Below are positions 6,346 to 13,283 of a DNA stretch of 16,713 nucleotides, piece after piece. The stretch comes from Dehalococcoidia bacterium. Its GTDB lineage: Bacteria; Chloroflexota; Dehalococcoidia; GIF9; AB-539-J10. The first letter of the stretch is position 1, and each line of letters opens with the position of its first letter. Under the pieces are notes generated by a model. It ran no database searches. It was not told the DNA's origin and saw only the letters and a program-made list of their open reading frames with translations. The position numbers and the translations under genes were made by a program. The stretch is from positions 1 through 16,713 of the forward strand of contig JAUVXS010000017.1 in assembly GCA_030603485.1 (NCBI GenBank), given 5' to 3'.

Positions 6346-7278
6346 TTATCCCTGACCTAGCATAATCTCGTGAATCCTGAGGTATATATTACCTGTTTGA
6401 GATGCGTGCCTTCGCTTACGTAGAAGCAACTGGATCAAGTCAATACGTCCTTCGATGACCGCCATAAGGTCACTTCCGTCCATTAATACCATCAATCGTC
6501 TTCCAGTCGAGTGGGCTTTAACGGCATCTTCAGAGAAACCATTGATGGAAAGAAACAATCCAAGAGTGTTTTCAAGCTTTCTGGCTAACTTACCACTAAA
6601 GGCATCTAAATCCTTTATTCCAACAGGTTCTTGTTGCCATTTTCCCTCAAAGAGGTAATCAATATTGTCAAAGGTAAAAGCTCCATCTATTTGCTCACCC
6701 ACAATCTTAAAGGAAGCTTTTGGGTCTAAGTCGAAAATGGTGAAGAGTTCCCTTATGACCCGTTCCAACACATATCCTCTGGAATGCGGGTCAGTACTGC
6801 TTATGAGTGACAAATATTGTTTCTCGATTTCTTCTAGCTTTTCTCTAACACCTCGATCCCTTAGCATTTTGTCATAAGCTACTTTCCTCTGTTCTTCCCT
6901 CAACCTTTGCTCTTCTAGCATATCGAAATGATCTTCGACCAGTCCACGTAATGCATTTATGGATTCTTTTGCCTTCTTCACCTTCTCCACGCCATCTTCT
7001 AATCTAGCAAGATGGGATAAGTCATCTATTTTGGTTATTTCAGACATTAGTCTCAATAGGTCATTCTGATAAGTGCTTTGATTTCTTGATAAGAAGTCTA
7101 TCAAAACTGTTACTATATTCCTCTTATAATCACTCCAGTCCAATCTAGCAAGTATGCTGGGATCACTTATCGTATTCATTATGAAGCTTCGGAGATCTGA
7201 CTTATACCAATAAACGTTTGTCAGAGCTTCTTTAAGAGCATTTATTGCCGCTGGTGCTATTCTTTTTGCTGTTACCAT
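6346..7278 (-). CDS. PD-(D/E)XK nuclease-like protein with conserved N-terminal domain, 310 residues
   Basis: The C-terminal half fits a restriction-endonuclease-like fold: a helix with E172 (RGYVLERVI), D198 (EQIDGAF), then E211-x-K213 (LFEGKW) after a beta strand, followed by a helix and a hydrophobic strand (LGLFLSINGF), as in Mrr-like cleavage domains. Residues 95-157 are charged and probably coiled coil. The N-terminal about 90 residues (ALKEALTNVYWYKSDLRSF, LDWSDYKRNIVTVLIDFL) form a separate helical domain that I cannot name. The protein probably cuts DNA or senses damage in the cytoplasm. It is first in the operon with the DUF262 gene. The ATG at 7278 has only a poor ribosome binding site (TAGG about 12 nt upstream). 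Confidence 0.82.
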   Translation of the reverse strand: MVTAKRIAPAAINALKEALTNVYWYKSDLRSFIMNTISDPSILARLDWSDYKRNIVTVLIDFLSRNQSTYQNDLLRLMSEITKIDDLSHLARLEDGVEKVKKAKESINALRGLVEDHFDMLEEQRLREEQRKVAYDKMLRDRGVREKLEEIEKQYLSLISSTDPHSRGYVLERVIRELFTIFDLDPKASFKIVGEQIDGAFTFDNIDYLFEGKWQQEPVGIKDLDAFSGKLARKLENTLGLFLSINGFSEDAVKAHSTGRRLMVLMDGSDLMAVIEGRIDLIQLLLRKRRHASQTGNIYLRIHEIMLGQG

Positions 7279-7423
7279 ATTTCAATATGCCTAATTAACA
7301 TAAGTCTATCCCTCGCAGTAGTGGGTGTCAATATTGTTCTTGCTTTTACCCCCACCTAGCCACGATTTTGTGTCTATTGCATATCAGTATCCAACACGAC
7401 GGTGGTCTGCGGACATATTGAGA

Positions 7424-7531
7424 ATGTGCATTGAGTATGATGCGAAATACAGCCTGCGGGAGCTTAGGACAATGTGCGTTGAAGCTGGGCTTAGCCCCAG
7501 TGGCCACAAGAAGCTGCTTGTGGCAAACTGA
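7424..7531 (+). CDS. Possible small SAP-like protein, or relic of one
   Basis: The reading frame YSLRELRTMCVEAGLSPSGHKKLLV matches the SAP fold pattern: helix with LRELC-like spacing, then GLSPSG and KKLLV, a short nucleic-acid-binding motif. The frame ends at once after this, slightly shorter than a full SAP motif. ATG 7424 gives 35 residues; the frame is open back to a GTG at 7325. No good ribosome binding site precedes either start. A strong plus-strand terminator at 7623-7660 supports transcription in this direction. It could be a truncated gene of a larger family. Confidence 0.35.
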   Translation: MCIEYDAKYSLRELRTMCVEAGLSPSGHKKLLVAN

Positions 7532-7622
7532 TAGCCTCTCAGTGGGATTTCAGAGGTGGAAAAGGGAAGGGCGGAGCAGCCAGTACTGTTTGAATTCTAG
7601 AATTACTTGGTAATTACTTTAA

Positions 7623-7660
7623 GGGGACTGGGGGTCAACTCTCCCAGTCCTCATTTTTTT
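7623..7660 (+). terminator. Rho-independent terminator
   Basis: GGGGACTGGG (7623-7632) pairs with CCCAGTCCTC (7643-7652), 10 bp with one G-U pair, loop 10 nt, and is followed by seven T residues (7654-7660). It points along the plus strand although both neighbouring large genes are on the minus strand, so it implies a plus-strand transcript from the 7279-7620 interval. Confidence 0.75.
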
Positions 7661-7725
7661 GTATTTAATCACACTTAATAAGCTTATGTGCAATGGAAAC
7701 AATAATGACATTTGTTCAATACGAG

Positions 7726-10700
7726 TCACGCTGTTTCGAGCCAGTTTTCGGCTGACCAGCCAGTGTATCCAGCATCGTACTGAATCTGCCACCAAACATA
7801 TCCGTCTGCCGACACTGGTCCAGAAAGAACTAAGCCAGTGCTGTCCGCTGGTGCATAGTCGGGGTAATCTGGATCAGTGATCTCGGGGTAATCGGTTCCC
7901 GGTCCAGTTCTGACATTTAGATTCGTGGTCGTTCGAACTTTTTCACCTGCACTGAATTTTGCAGACTCATGGCCAACTATTAGTCTCTGTGATGGGCTGG
8001 GTTTCTTATCAAGGAGATTCTCACTGATATAGGGCTTAGCTTTCCAGATGCCAAACTGGAGCCAGTAATCGCCGGCTTGGTTAACACCATGGGACCAGGT
8101 CACAGTTTTCTGCTGACCGGGCTGAAGTTCTGTGCTTAAAGTTCTCTCATAATCAGCCACTATGTTGCCATTAGCATCCCACACACTAGCCCCGGCAATG
8201 AACCTCCAAGGAGTATTGCCCGTGTTGGTGAAGGTAACACTAATGGTGACAGGTTCCCCGACGGTCACGTCCACGGTGCTGCTAGGGGAATAACTGTCGA
8301 TGCGCGCGTCGATACTGGAAGGCTCCTGACCTATTATTAGCTTCTGCGAGGGACTGGGCTCTTTATCAAGAAGGTTTTCCGCAGTGAAGGGTGTAGCCTT
8401 CCAGACGCCAAACTGAAGCCAGTAGTCCCCACCCTGATTTACAGGATGCGTCCAGCTAACAGTGATGTGCTGCTGGGGCTGAAGAGGAGCTGAAAGGGTT
8501 TGGCTGTAGTTGGCCACCTGATTTCCATTGGAATCCCAAACCGTGGCTCCGGCAACAAAGCTCCAGGCAGTGTTTCCGGTATTGGTAAAGGTAACACTTA
8601 TTGTAGTAGAGCTCCCCACTGTGACATCAACCGGGCTACTCGGAGAATAACTGTCAATTCTGGCTGAGACCGAGGACACGGGCTCAATATTCACCGACAG
8701 TCCCGAAGACCATTCCGAGACAACTGACGTGTGGGCTGCACACCTAGCCTGGGCCCTAACTGTATAGGTGCCTTCGCTGGACCAAGAATGGCCGGTGCTC
8801 GTGGAGGAAGACCAGCTGGAGTAGCTTCCATCCCCCCAGTCAAAGCGATACTCAAGGTTATGTCCCAGATTGGAGGTTGCACCTTCGGTAGAGTAGCTTA
8901 GACTCTGATTTACCTCACCTATAGAGGGGCCTGTGGGAGTGCTAGGTACAGTTATCGTCTCGGCTTCCTGCTCTGTAGCCAGCTTTAACCAGCCTGTCTT
9001 GACCGCTACATCGTATTCGTCTGTGCCATCTTCGGTGTATACGGCGAATCGCACATCATATGTCCCTAAGATAGCTTCAGTTGGAATCTCAAAGGTAACC
9101 CCAACCCAACCCGTGTGTTCCGGCGTGTCCTCCATGATGACAAGAGACGGGTCACCAAGTGGATTACCGATCTCCCTCCCGCTGGGATCAAAGATTGTTG
9201 TCCTAAGCTTAACTGTTATACGCGTGCCAGAATAGCTAATGTCATACCATGTATTAATCATATCCCCCGGCTTTGCCTGCAAGAATCCTCTGGGAGGCCA
9301 AGATTCAGTCTCCGAGGAGATGCCTACGTTTAAGAGAGAAGGGATACTTGGTTCTTGCTGGATGGTTTGGTAAACACCAGAGAAGGATATAGATCCACCC
9401 GGGCTCAGGGTCTGCGTTTCTGAAGGAGGTGGCGTGTAGCTACTCATCGGGCCCCAAGTTATAGTGTATGTTCCCACCGGCGCACTTGTTTTGCTCCAGG
9501 GTGTATAGCCACTATAGCTCGCTGGACCGCTTAGGGAAAAGGATGCTCCTGAGGGTGTGCTGGTAACCTCGATGCTTCCGGTCTGTTGTGCAATTATACT
9601 CAGATTCACCAGTAGTATTTGAGGGCTGTTAGCAGATCCGGGGGCAGTGATCGTGATAGTAGCACCATAGTCGCCTGCAGTCATCCCAGAGGTGTTCACC
9701 ATTAGTATGATATTATCCATCTCCCCGGTGGATGTGCCACTGGTAGCGCTCAACGTAAGCCAAGCAGTGTCATCAGTTACTAGCCAATCTAAGGTACCTC
9801 CACCTGAGTTCCATACTCTTAGGGTCTGGTTTGGTGGATTAAGGCCTCCTTGCGTTGTAGTAAAGCCGAAATTCGACGGGCTGAAGGTTATTGTTGGCGA
9901 CAGCGTCTTCTGGCTCAGGATTTGCTCTACAGCCTCCTTGGCTAGCTTAAGATAATTTTGATAATCACCTGTTCTGTATGTAGTCCAAGGAGTGAAGTCT
10001 GTCCCGCTAGAAGATATCTTAAAAGCTGCTTGAAAAGCACAAGCCGGGTCAAAAGCACAGTCATCAGTAATCAATGGGTGATGGTAGTTGTTAATCTGTA
10101 GGATTCCGCGATCCCACGACCAAATGATCCCGTCTTGCTTGTTCCCCCAGCAGGCAGTTGGTATACCACTAGACTCTGCCCAAGCGATAGCCAGCACAGT
10201 CACAGCGGCTTCATCTTCGAACCCTGCTGCTAGAGCATAATGAGCAGCGTCAAGCATGGGAATAGGTTGGGCTGAGTTGTCGCAAACCAGAGGTCTTACG
10301 GAGGCGTTTGAAGTTAACGAAGTAGCCATGACCTCGAAACTGAAAGCGTTGGATCCAAGATCCTCAGGGTTGATGATTTGGACTGTCCACGTACCGAAAT
10401 CAGTAAGTCCAACGTATACTCTAATTTCCACAGCGGAAACAAATTCCGTGCGGTCTGCTGGAACCAAGTATTGGCTGTCATTTACACGGAGTGTGACTTT
10501 TGTGTCTGGCACAAACCCATTGCCTAGTATCGTCAGCCACTGTCTCATCGGCTGTACCATGGGTTGTGCAGGATCTACGCCTATGACTTCTGGATGCTCT
10601 TTACTGGGGATCACTTGAGGCTGAGGAAGCTCATAAGTAAACAGTGCTGCCTCGTTTTCTCCTGCGGGCGTTCGCACAATCACAGCAACGTCCATACTTC

Positions 10701-11529
10701 CATCCGGGTAGACCTCTACACTTGGCACTCCTATCGCCACCATTATCTTCGTTAGTGCTACCCACCACGGATCACTCTCGTTCAATTGTATAGACGCTAT
10801 ATCAATACCCAAGAAATCCGCCAGCATGTCTAGAACCTCTTCGATTGGTGGACTTCCGGTCCACCCACCTGTAGCCAAACTCAAGAGTCGTTGGACTATC
10901 TGTGCGTCTCCGATACCTGTCCCGTAGTCAGTGGGCGCAGTTACTATTATCTCTGTATCTCTCCAATTTTCTGCCTGTACGTAAACATGTGATGCGCCAA
11001 ACTTCAGCCAATAACAACTGCTTGTTCCCTTAACCCCAAAATCTGCCCCTTGGATCGTTACTTCAGCACCAGGTTTGGCAAATGATGGGGAGATATTATC
11101 TATTCGAGGCGCTTTGTAAGTAAAAGGCTTGCTATTACTACGCTGGTCTAGATAGCTCCCCACCGTTACATTCACAGGTCCTGCCTGAGGATCCACACAT
11201 GAGAGAAGTGGTACCTCCACCACGATTTCTTGAGCCGACCAACTCACTATCTTAGCATCTTTACCATCGAAATGAACCCATCTCCTGTACACTACTTCCT
11301 CTATTTTGTCGAAGTTCTTCCCCTGTATCGTTACCTCTATTCCAGGTGCGCCAGATTCAGGGTATAGGTGATCGATGTATGGATCCGTTGGAGCCTCAGC
11401 TGGTGTTTCCTGTACTGTTGATTTATCAGTAGTTTTCTCATCTGGTACCTGGCCTAGCTCCTCACAGGCAGTTCCGAAAAGCATAGTAATGAGTAGGCTT
11501 AGGACTATGAGATATTTCCACAACGCCAT
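7726..11529 (-). CDS. Large exported lytic-transglycosylase-like protein with TIG, BACON, PEGA, PKD, Ig and SH3 domains, 1267 residues
   Basis: The N-terminus is a signal sequence (hydrophobic 5-20) ending at C22 in LFGTAC, an imperfect lipobox (G at -3). Domains in order are: TIG/IPT folds at about 50-140 and 140-200; a helical insert at 205-265; another TIG/Ig-like fold at 312-400; a transglycosylase/lysozyme-like domain at about 405-535 with probable catalytic E452 (AWAESSG) and SWDRGILQIN; a BACON-like domain at 545-648; PEGA at 651-722; a beta domain at 730-850; PKD-like (WGDGSYSSW) at 862-950; two near-identical Ig-like domains at 952-1070 and 1071-1189; and an SH3b domain (NLNVRTGPG) at 1190-1267. 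It probably binds and cleaves peptidoglycan at the cell surface. The start at 11529 follows GGAGGG, and a good promoter lies upstream. The gene is single and intact. The transglycosylase class is inferred by pattern. Confidence 0.9.
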   Translation of the reverse strand: MALWKYLIVLSLLITMLFGTACEELGQVPDEKTTDKSTVQETPAEAPTDPYIDHLYPESGAPGIEVTIQGKNFDKIEEVVYRRWVHFDGKDAKIVSWSAQEIVVEVPLLSCVDPQAGPVNVTVGSYLDQRSNSKPFTYKAPRIDNISPSFAKPGAEVTIQGADFGVKGTSSCYWLKFGASHVYVQAENWRDTEIIVTAPTDYGTGIGDAQIVQRLLSLATGGWTGSPPIEEVLDMLADFLGIDIASIQLNESDPWWVALTKIMVAIGVPSVEVYPDGSMDVAVIVRTPAGENEAALFTYELPQPQVIPSKEHPEVIGVDPAQPMVQPMRQWLTILGNGFVPDTKVTLRVNDSQYLVPADRTEFVSAVEIRVYVGLTDFGTWTVQIINPEDLGSNAFSFEVMATSLTSNASVRPLVCDNSAQPIPMLDAAHYALAAGFEDEAAVTVLAIAWAESSGIPTACWGNKQDGIIWSWDRGILQINNYHHPLITDDCAFDPACAFQAAFKISSSGTDFTPWTTYRTGDYQNYLKLAKEAVEQILSQKTLSPTITFSPSNFGFTTTQGGLNPPNQTLRVWNSGGGTLDWLVTDDTAWLTLSATSGTSTGEMDNIILMVNTSGMTAGDYGATITITAPGSANSPQILLVNLSIIAQQTGSIEVTSTPSGASFSLSGPASYSGYTPWSKTSAPVGTYTITWGPMSSYTPPPSETQTLSPGGSISFSGVYQTIQQEPSIPSLLNVGISSETESWPPRGFLQAKPGDMINTWYDISYSGTRITVKLRTTIFDPSGREIGNPLGDPSLVIMEDTPEHTGWVGVTFEIPTEAILGTYDVRFAVYTEDGTDEYDVAVKTGWLKLATEQEAETITVPSTPTGPSIGEVNQSLSYSTEGATSNLGHNLEYRFDWGDGSYSSWSSSTSTGHSWSSEGTYTVRAQARCAAHTSVVSEWSSGLSVNIEPVSSVSARIDSYSPSSPVDVTVGSSTTISVTFTNTGNTAWSFVAGATVWDSNGNQVANYSQTLSAPLQPQQHITVSWTHPVNQGGDYWLQFGVWKATPFTAENLLDKEPSPSQKLIIGQEPSSIDARIDSYSPSSTVDVTVGEPVTISVTFTNTGNTPWRFIAGASVWDANGNIVADYERTLSTELQPGQQKTVTWSHGVNQAGDYWLQFGIWKAKPYISENLLDKKPSPSQRLIVGHESAKFSAGEKVRTTTNLNVRTGPGTDYPEITDPDYPDYAPADSTGLVLSGPVSADGYVWWQIQYDAGYTGWSAENWLETA
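7963..8676 (-). repeat. Tandem duplication of a 119-codon Ig-like domain
   Basis: The two adjacent 357-bp units (7963-8319 and 8320-8676) encode closely matching domains beginning RIDSYSPSS, sharing ISVTFTNTGNT, GDYWLQFG and ENLLDK and ending PSPSQ-LI-G. They align without gaps at protein level, indicating internal duplication. The DNA copies have diverged, mostly at third positions and in the middle third. Confidence 0.85.
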
Positions 11530-11620
11530 TTAGCCGCCCTCCGATTGGAACTTACGGTCTCCTGAGGTTACATTCGTGTCGCTCTGCTTCACTTCCGAGC
11601 CTCCGTTCTGTTCCAATCTG

Positions 11621-11649
11621 ATTGTAGTGTTTTGAGGCGTATCTGTAAA
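11621..11649 (-). promoter_or_regulatory. Sigma70-like promoter for the large exported protein
   Basis: On the minus strand, TTTACA (-35, forward 11644-11649) and TACAAT (-10, forward 11621-11626) are each one base from consensus and exactly 17 bp apart. The start point near 11614 gives a leader of about 85 nt before the ATG at 11529. Confidence 0.7.
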
Positions 11650-11837
11650 GACTTCAGTAGTGGTGTGTTATGCCCTCTGGATACTGTTAATCGTCTTTCT
11701 CTTAAACAAATGTGCTGCCTCTGGCGGGAGAAAAGGATGCAATTGCTTCCTCTGATATAACAAAAACCCCTTTTGTTGACTCGGGATATCGAGTCAAAAT
11801 GGCTCCCCAAACAGGTGGAAAATCGAACTTTTACTTG

Positions 11838-11882
11838 ACCAACAGCAGAACGCAAGCTAGGAATCGGGTTTCCTTGTCTAGC
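11838..11882 (+). repeat. Imperfect direct repeat, copy 1
   Basis: The core ACCAAcAGCAGAACGCaAGCTAGG matches copy 2 at 12469 with differences only at the lower-case positions. Weaker similarity continues to TTGTcTAGC. The two copies lie about 630 bp apart and flank the GIY-YIG gene. Confidence 0.65.
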
Positions 11883-11943
11883 CCTAAACGGGGATGAGGC
11901 AAACACAAAGCTTCCACGATGGTTGCTGTCGGGATAGTCGCCC

Positions 11944-12273
11944 TCACTCTAGGAGCATGTAGACGTAGTAGATGTCGTATTGGCGCAACCCACTGCCACC
12001 ACGAATAGCGTTAGCGGAGTACCCACGACTGCGACAATGGTCAATTAGAGATCTCTCCATCGCATAGGCATTATCTCTGGAGGCCGTACGGTATAGGTAA
12101 ACCATCTCGCCCCAGCCATTTCTTTCATGGTTTGCTTCACGGGCTGCGGGGTTACCAGTTACGCCAATGTAGAGAGTGCCATGCCACCGTGCGAATTGAC
12201 CCAGCGCGCGATTCAGCGTGGCTACAACTCCTGACGGATAACCACTTGTTAGGAAGTCCCAGTAAACATCCAC
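11944..12273 (-). CDS. GIY-YIG family nuclease-like protein, 109 residues
   Basis: GTG at 12273 is chosen because AAGGAG lies 7 nt upstream. The core GTLYIGVTGNP (32-42) provides the YIG half of the motif, with R45 (NPAAREANHE), E73 (AMERSLIDHC) and N88 (SANAIRGGSG) at the spacing of the conserved catalytic Arg, Glu and Asn of GIY-YIG nucleases. The first half of the motif (GIY) is degenerate (GTL). Family members cleave DNA in homing, repair or restriction; small single-domain forms are common and mostly uncharacterised. No DNA-binding extension is visible. The gene stands between two copies of an imperfect direct repeat, which could mark a mobile unit. Family call is firm; activity is inferred. 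Confidence 0.82.
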   Translation of the reverse strand: MDVYWDFLTSGYPSGVVATLNRALGQFARWHGTLYIGVTGNPAAREANHERNGWGEMVYLYRTASRDNAYAMERSLIDHCRSRGYSANAIRGGSGLRQYDIYYVYMLLE

Positions 12274-12468
12274 GGCTCTACTCCTTCCTACCCACTCGCA
12301 TTTTTACGAATTCTTTGTGTGTCATCAGTTTGAGCAAGCATTCTCCGTTCTAGGAGTATTTGCATTGGCTTGTCGATTATATCATGCAGAACCCAAGGCG
12401 AGTCTATTTCCCTCCCTGAGGAGGTGGGAAACCCGCCTTTTATCAACGTCTCGTTCATTATAGTTTTA

Positions 12469-12514
12469 ACCAATAGCAGAACGCGAGCTAGGCATGAATT
12501 TTGTCTTGTGTAGC
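12469..12514 (+). repeat. Imperfect direct repeat, copy 2
   Basis: The core ACCAAtAGCAGAACGCgAGCTAGG is followed by a diverged extension ending TTGTgTAGC, matching copy 1 at 11838-11882. It lies in the 294-bp gene-free interval (12274-12567) upstream of the GIY-YIG gene. Read on the minus strand, the core is open as CTAGC-codon runs in both copies, but the frames differ around it. Confidence 0.65.
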
Positions 12515-12567
12515 TGTATGGGAAGTTCGCTTCCCACGCTAAAGGCGCAGCCCGCACCGGAAGCGAT

Positions 12568-12858
12568 TTAATGGATTGGCGGCACAGAATAGCGAGCCCT
12601 GGCAGCATACCTTGACTCTAGTGGCCGCTGTGATTCGGCGCTCTCTAGGCGACCTTCCTTAACCAGTTCTACAAGCAGAGTAATAATAGCCTTGTCCCAA
12701 ACGTTTTCCCCGCTTTTAGCTCGAATCTTCAAGCCCGATGCCTCTCGAAGCTCTTCAAGGCTCAACCCCTGCCGCTGTGAGCTGGCCCTAACTACATTTA
12801 CAATATGTTCCTTAAGTTCCTCAATTAGCTTCGCTCCATACGCTTTGAAGTTCTCCAT
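12568..12858 (-). CDS. Small winged-helix-like protein, 96 residues
   Basis: The start MENFKAYG at 12858 follows GGGAGG at good spacing. The frame extends to 13017, but that part has no ribosome binding site and reads as non-coding. A helical N-terminus (to about 30) is followed by LSLEELREASGL, a helix through VWDKAIITLLVELVKEGRLE and a wing-like ESRYAARARYSV, the layout of a winged helix-turn-helix. It may be a transcription regulator for the divergently placed restriction-modification operon, whose first gene begins 184 bp away. No specific family was recognised. Confidence 0.72.
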   Translation of the reverse strand: MENFKAYGAKLIEELKEHIVNVVRASSQRQGLSLEELREASGLKIRAKSGENVWDKAIITLLVELVKEGRLESAESQRPLESRYAARARYSVPPIH

Positions 12859-12926
12859 TCTTGCCTCCCAATTAGCAGTTTTAGTAATGCTCCCCGAGCA
12901 GATTCGAACTTCGTCGCACGTTCTGT

Positions 12927-12955
12927 ATTTTACACTCACGATTCTTTGCCAGCAA
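12927..12955 (-). promoter_or_regulatory. Sigma70-like promoter for the winged-helix gene
   Basis: On the minus strand, TTGCTG (-35, forward 12950-12955) and TAAAAT (-10, forward 12927-12932) are 17 bp apart. The start near 12920 leaves a 60-nt leader. The -35 box is weak. Confidence 0.5.
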
Positions 12956-13004
12956 GAGAGAAAACAAAAGAGTACAGTATTGAACTTTACGCTATTATGT
13001 TGTC

Positions 13005-13033
13005 TTGACAGACACATTACAATGACCTAACAT
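13005..13033 (+). promoter_or_regulatory. Possible promoter of the restriction-modification operon
   Basis: A perfect TTGACA (13005-13010) and TAACAT (13028-13033) are 17 bp apart. If used, transcription would begin around 13040, almost at the ATG at 13043, giving a leaderless or nearly leaderless mRNA. The GAGG at 13035-13038 would then lie upstream of the start point. Confidence 0.4.
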
Positions 13034-13042
13034 CGAGGCAAG

Positions 13043-13270
13043 ATGGCAGGATCAAGAATAGCTGAGCTATATAAGTACATGACCCTTCCCCAAGCCGCCA
13101 AACGGTTGGGCATACACCCAGCCAAACTTCGTCGCCGGCTAAAGGACGGCGTCTTTCCAGCTCCTACCTTTGTAAATGAGTACGGCTTGAACTTCTTTGA
13201 CGAGGATTGGCTCAAGGAGGCCCAAGTGACTTTGGCAAACTCTTTCGAGGGGGAGGAAATGCGGCAATAG
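13043..13270 (+). CDS. MerR/excisionase-like helix-turn-helix protein, 75 residues
   Basis: The sequence YMTLPQAAKRLGIHPAKLRRRLKDGVFPAP followed by LNFFDEDWLKEAQ is the classic HTH_17/excisionase-like fold: a helix-turn-helix recognising DNA, a wing and an F-x-D-x-DW helix. GAGG lies 4 nt before ATG 13043. The stop at 13268-13270 overlaps the ribosome binding site of the methylase gene, whose ATG is 13 bp further on, so the two are translated as one operon. It is probably an autoregulator (controller) of the restriction-modification genes. An excisionase role for the island is a second possibility, but its distance from the integrase makes that less likely. Confidence 0.82.
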   Translation: MAGSRIAELYKYMTLPQAAKRLGIHPAKLRRRLKDGVFPAPTFVNEYGLNFFDEDWLKEAQVTLANSFEGEEMRQ

Positions 13271-13283
13271 GAGGGCTAATACC

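Larger units (their letters stand above)
11530..11943. other. Gene-free stretch, 414 bp
   Basis: It contains the promoter of the large exported protein (11621-11649) and a near-perfect palindrome AGGATGCAATTGCTTCCT (11734-11751). It also contains an 8-bp inverted repeat TTGACTCG-6-CGAGTCAA (11776-11797) and the first copy of a direct repeat (11838-11882). The 105-codon minus frame here reads as non-coding. Confidence 0.6.

Noticed and set aside
11589..11906. 105-codon minus-strand frame upstream of the large exported protein
   Set aside because: It covers the promoter and palindromes, is rich in R, S and C with no domain, and has no start signal.
12422..12442. Plus-strand hairpin AGGTGGG-AAA-CCCGCCT followed by TTTTA, terminator-like
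   Set aside because: No plus-strand gene or promoter precedes it, the loop is only 3 nt and the T tract is short.
12288..12608. 106-codon minus-strand frame between the GIY-YIG and winged-helix genes
   Set aside because: No ribosome binding site; it overlaps the end of the better supported gene at 12568-12858, its composition is not protein-like at the N-terminus, and it spans the direct repeat.
12888..12925. tRNA-like T-loop sequence on the minus strand (AGTTCGAATC then CTCGGGGAGCA)
   Set aside because: The flanking bases do not form a T stem or acceptor, and no other cloverleaf arm is present. It is not a tRNA, and evidence for a remnant att site is too thin.
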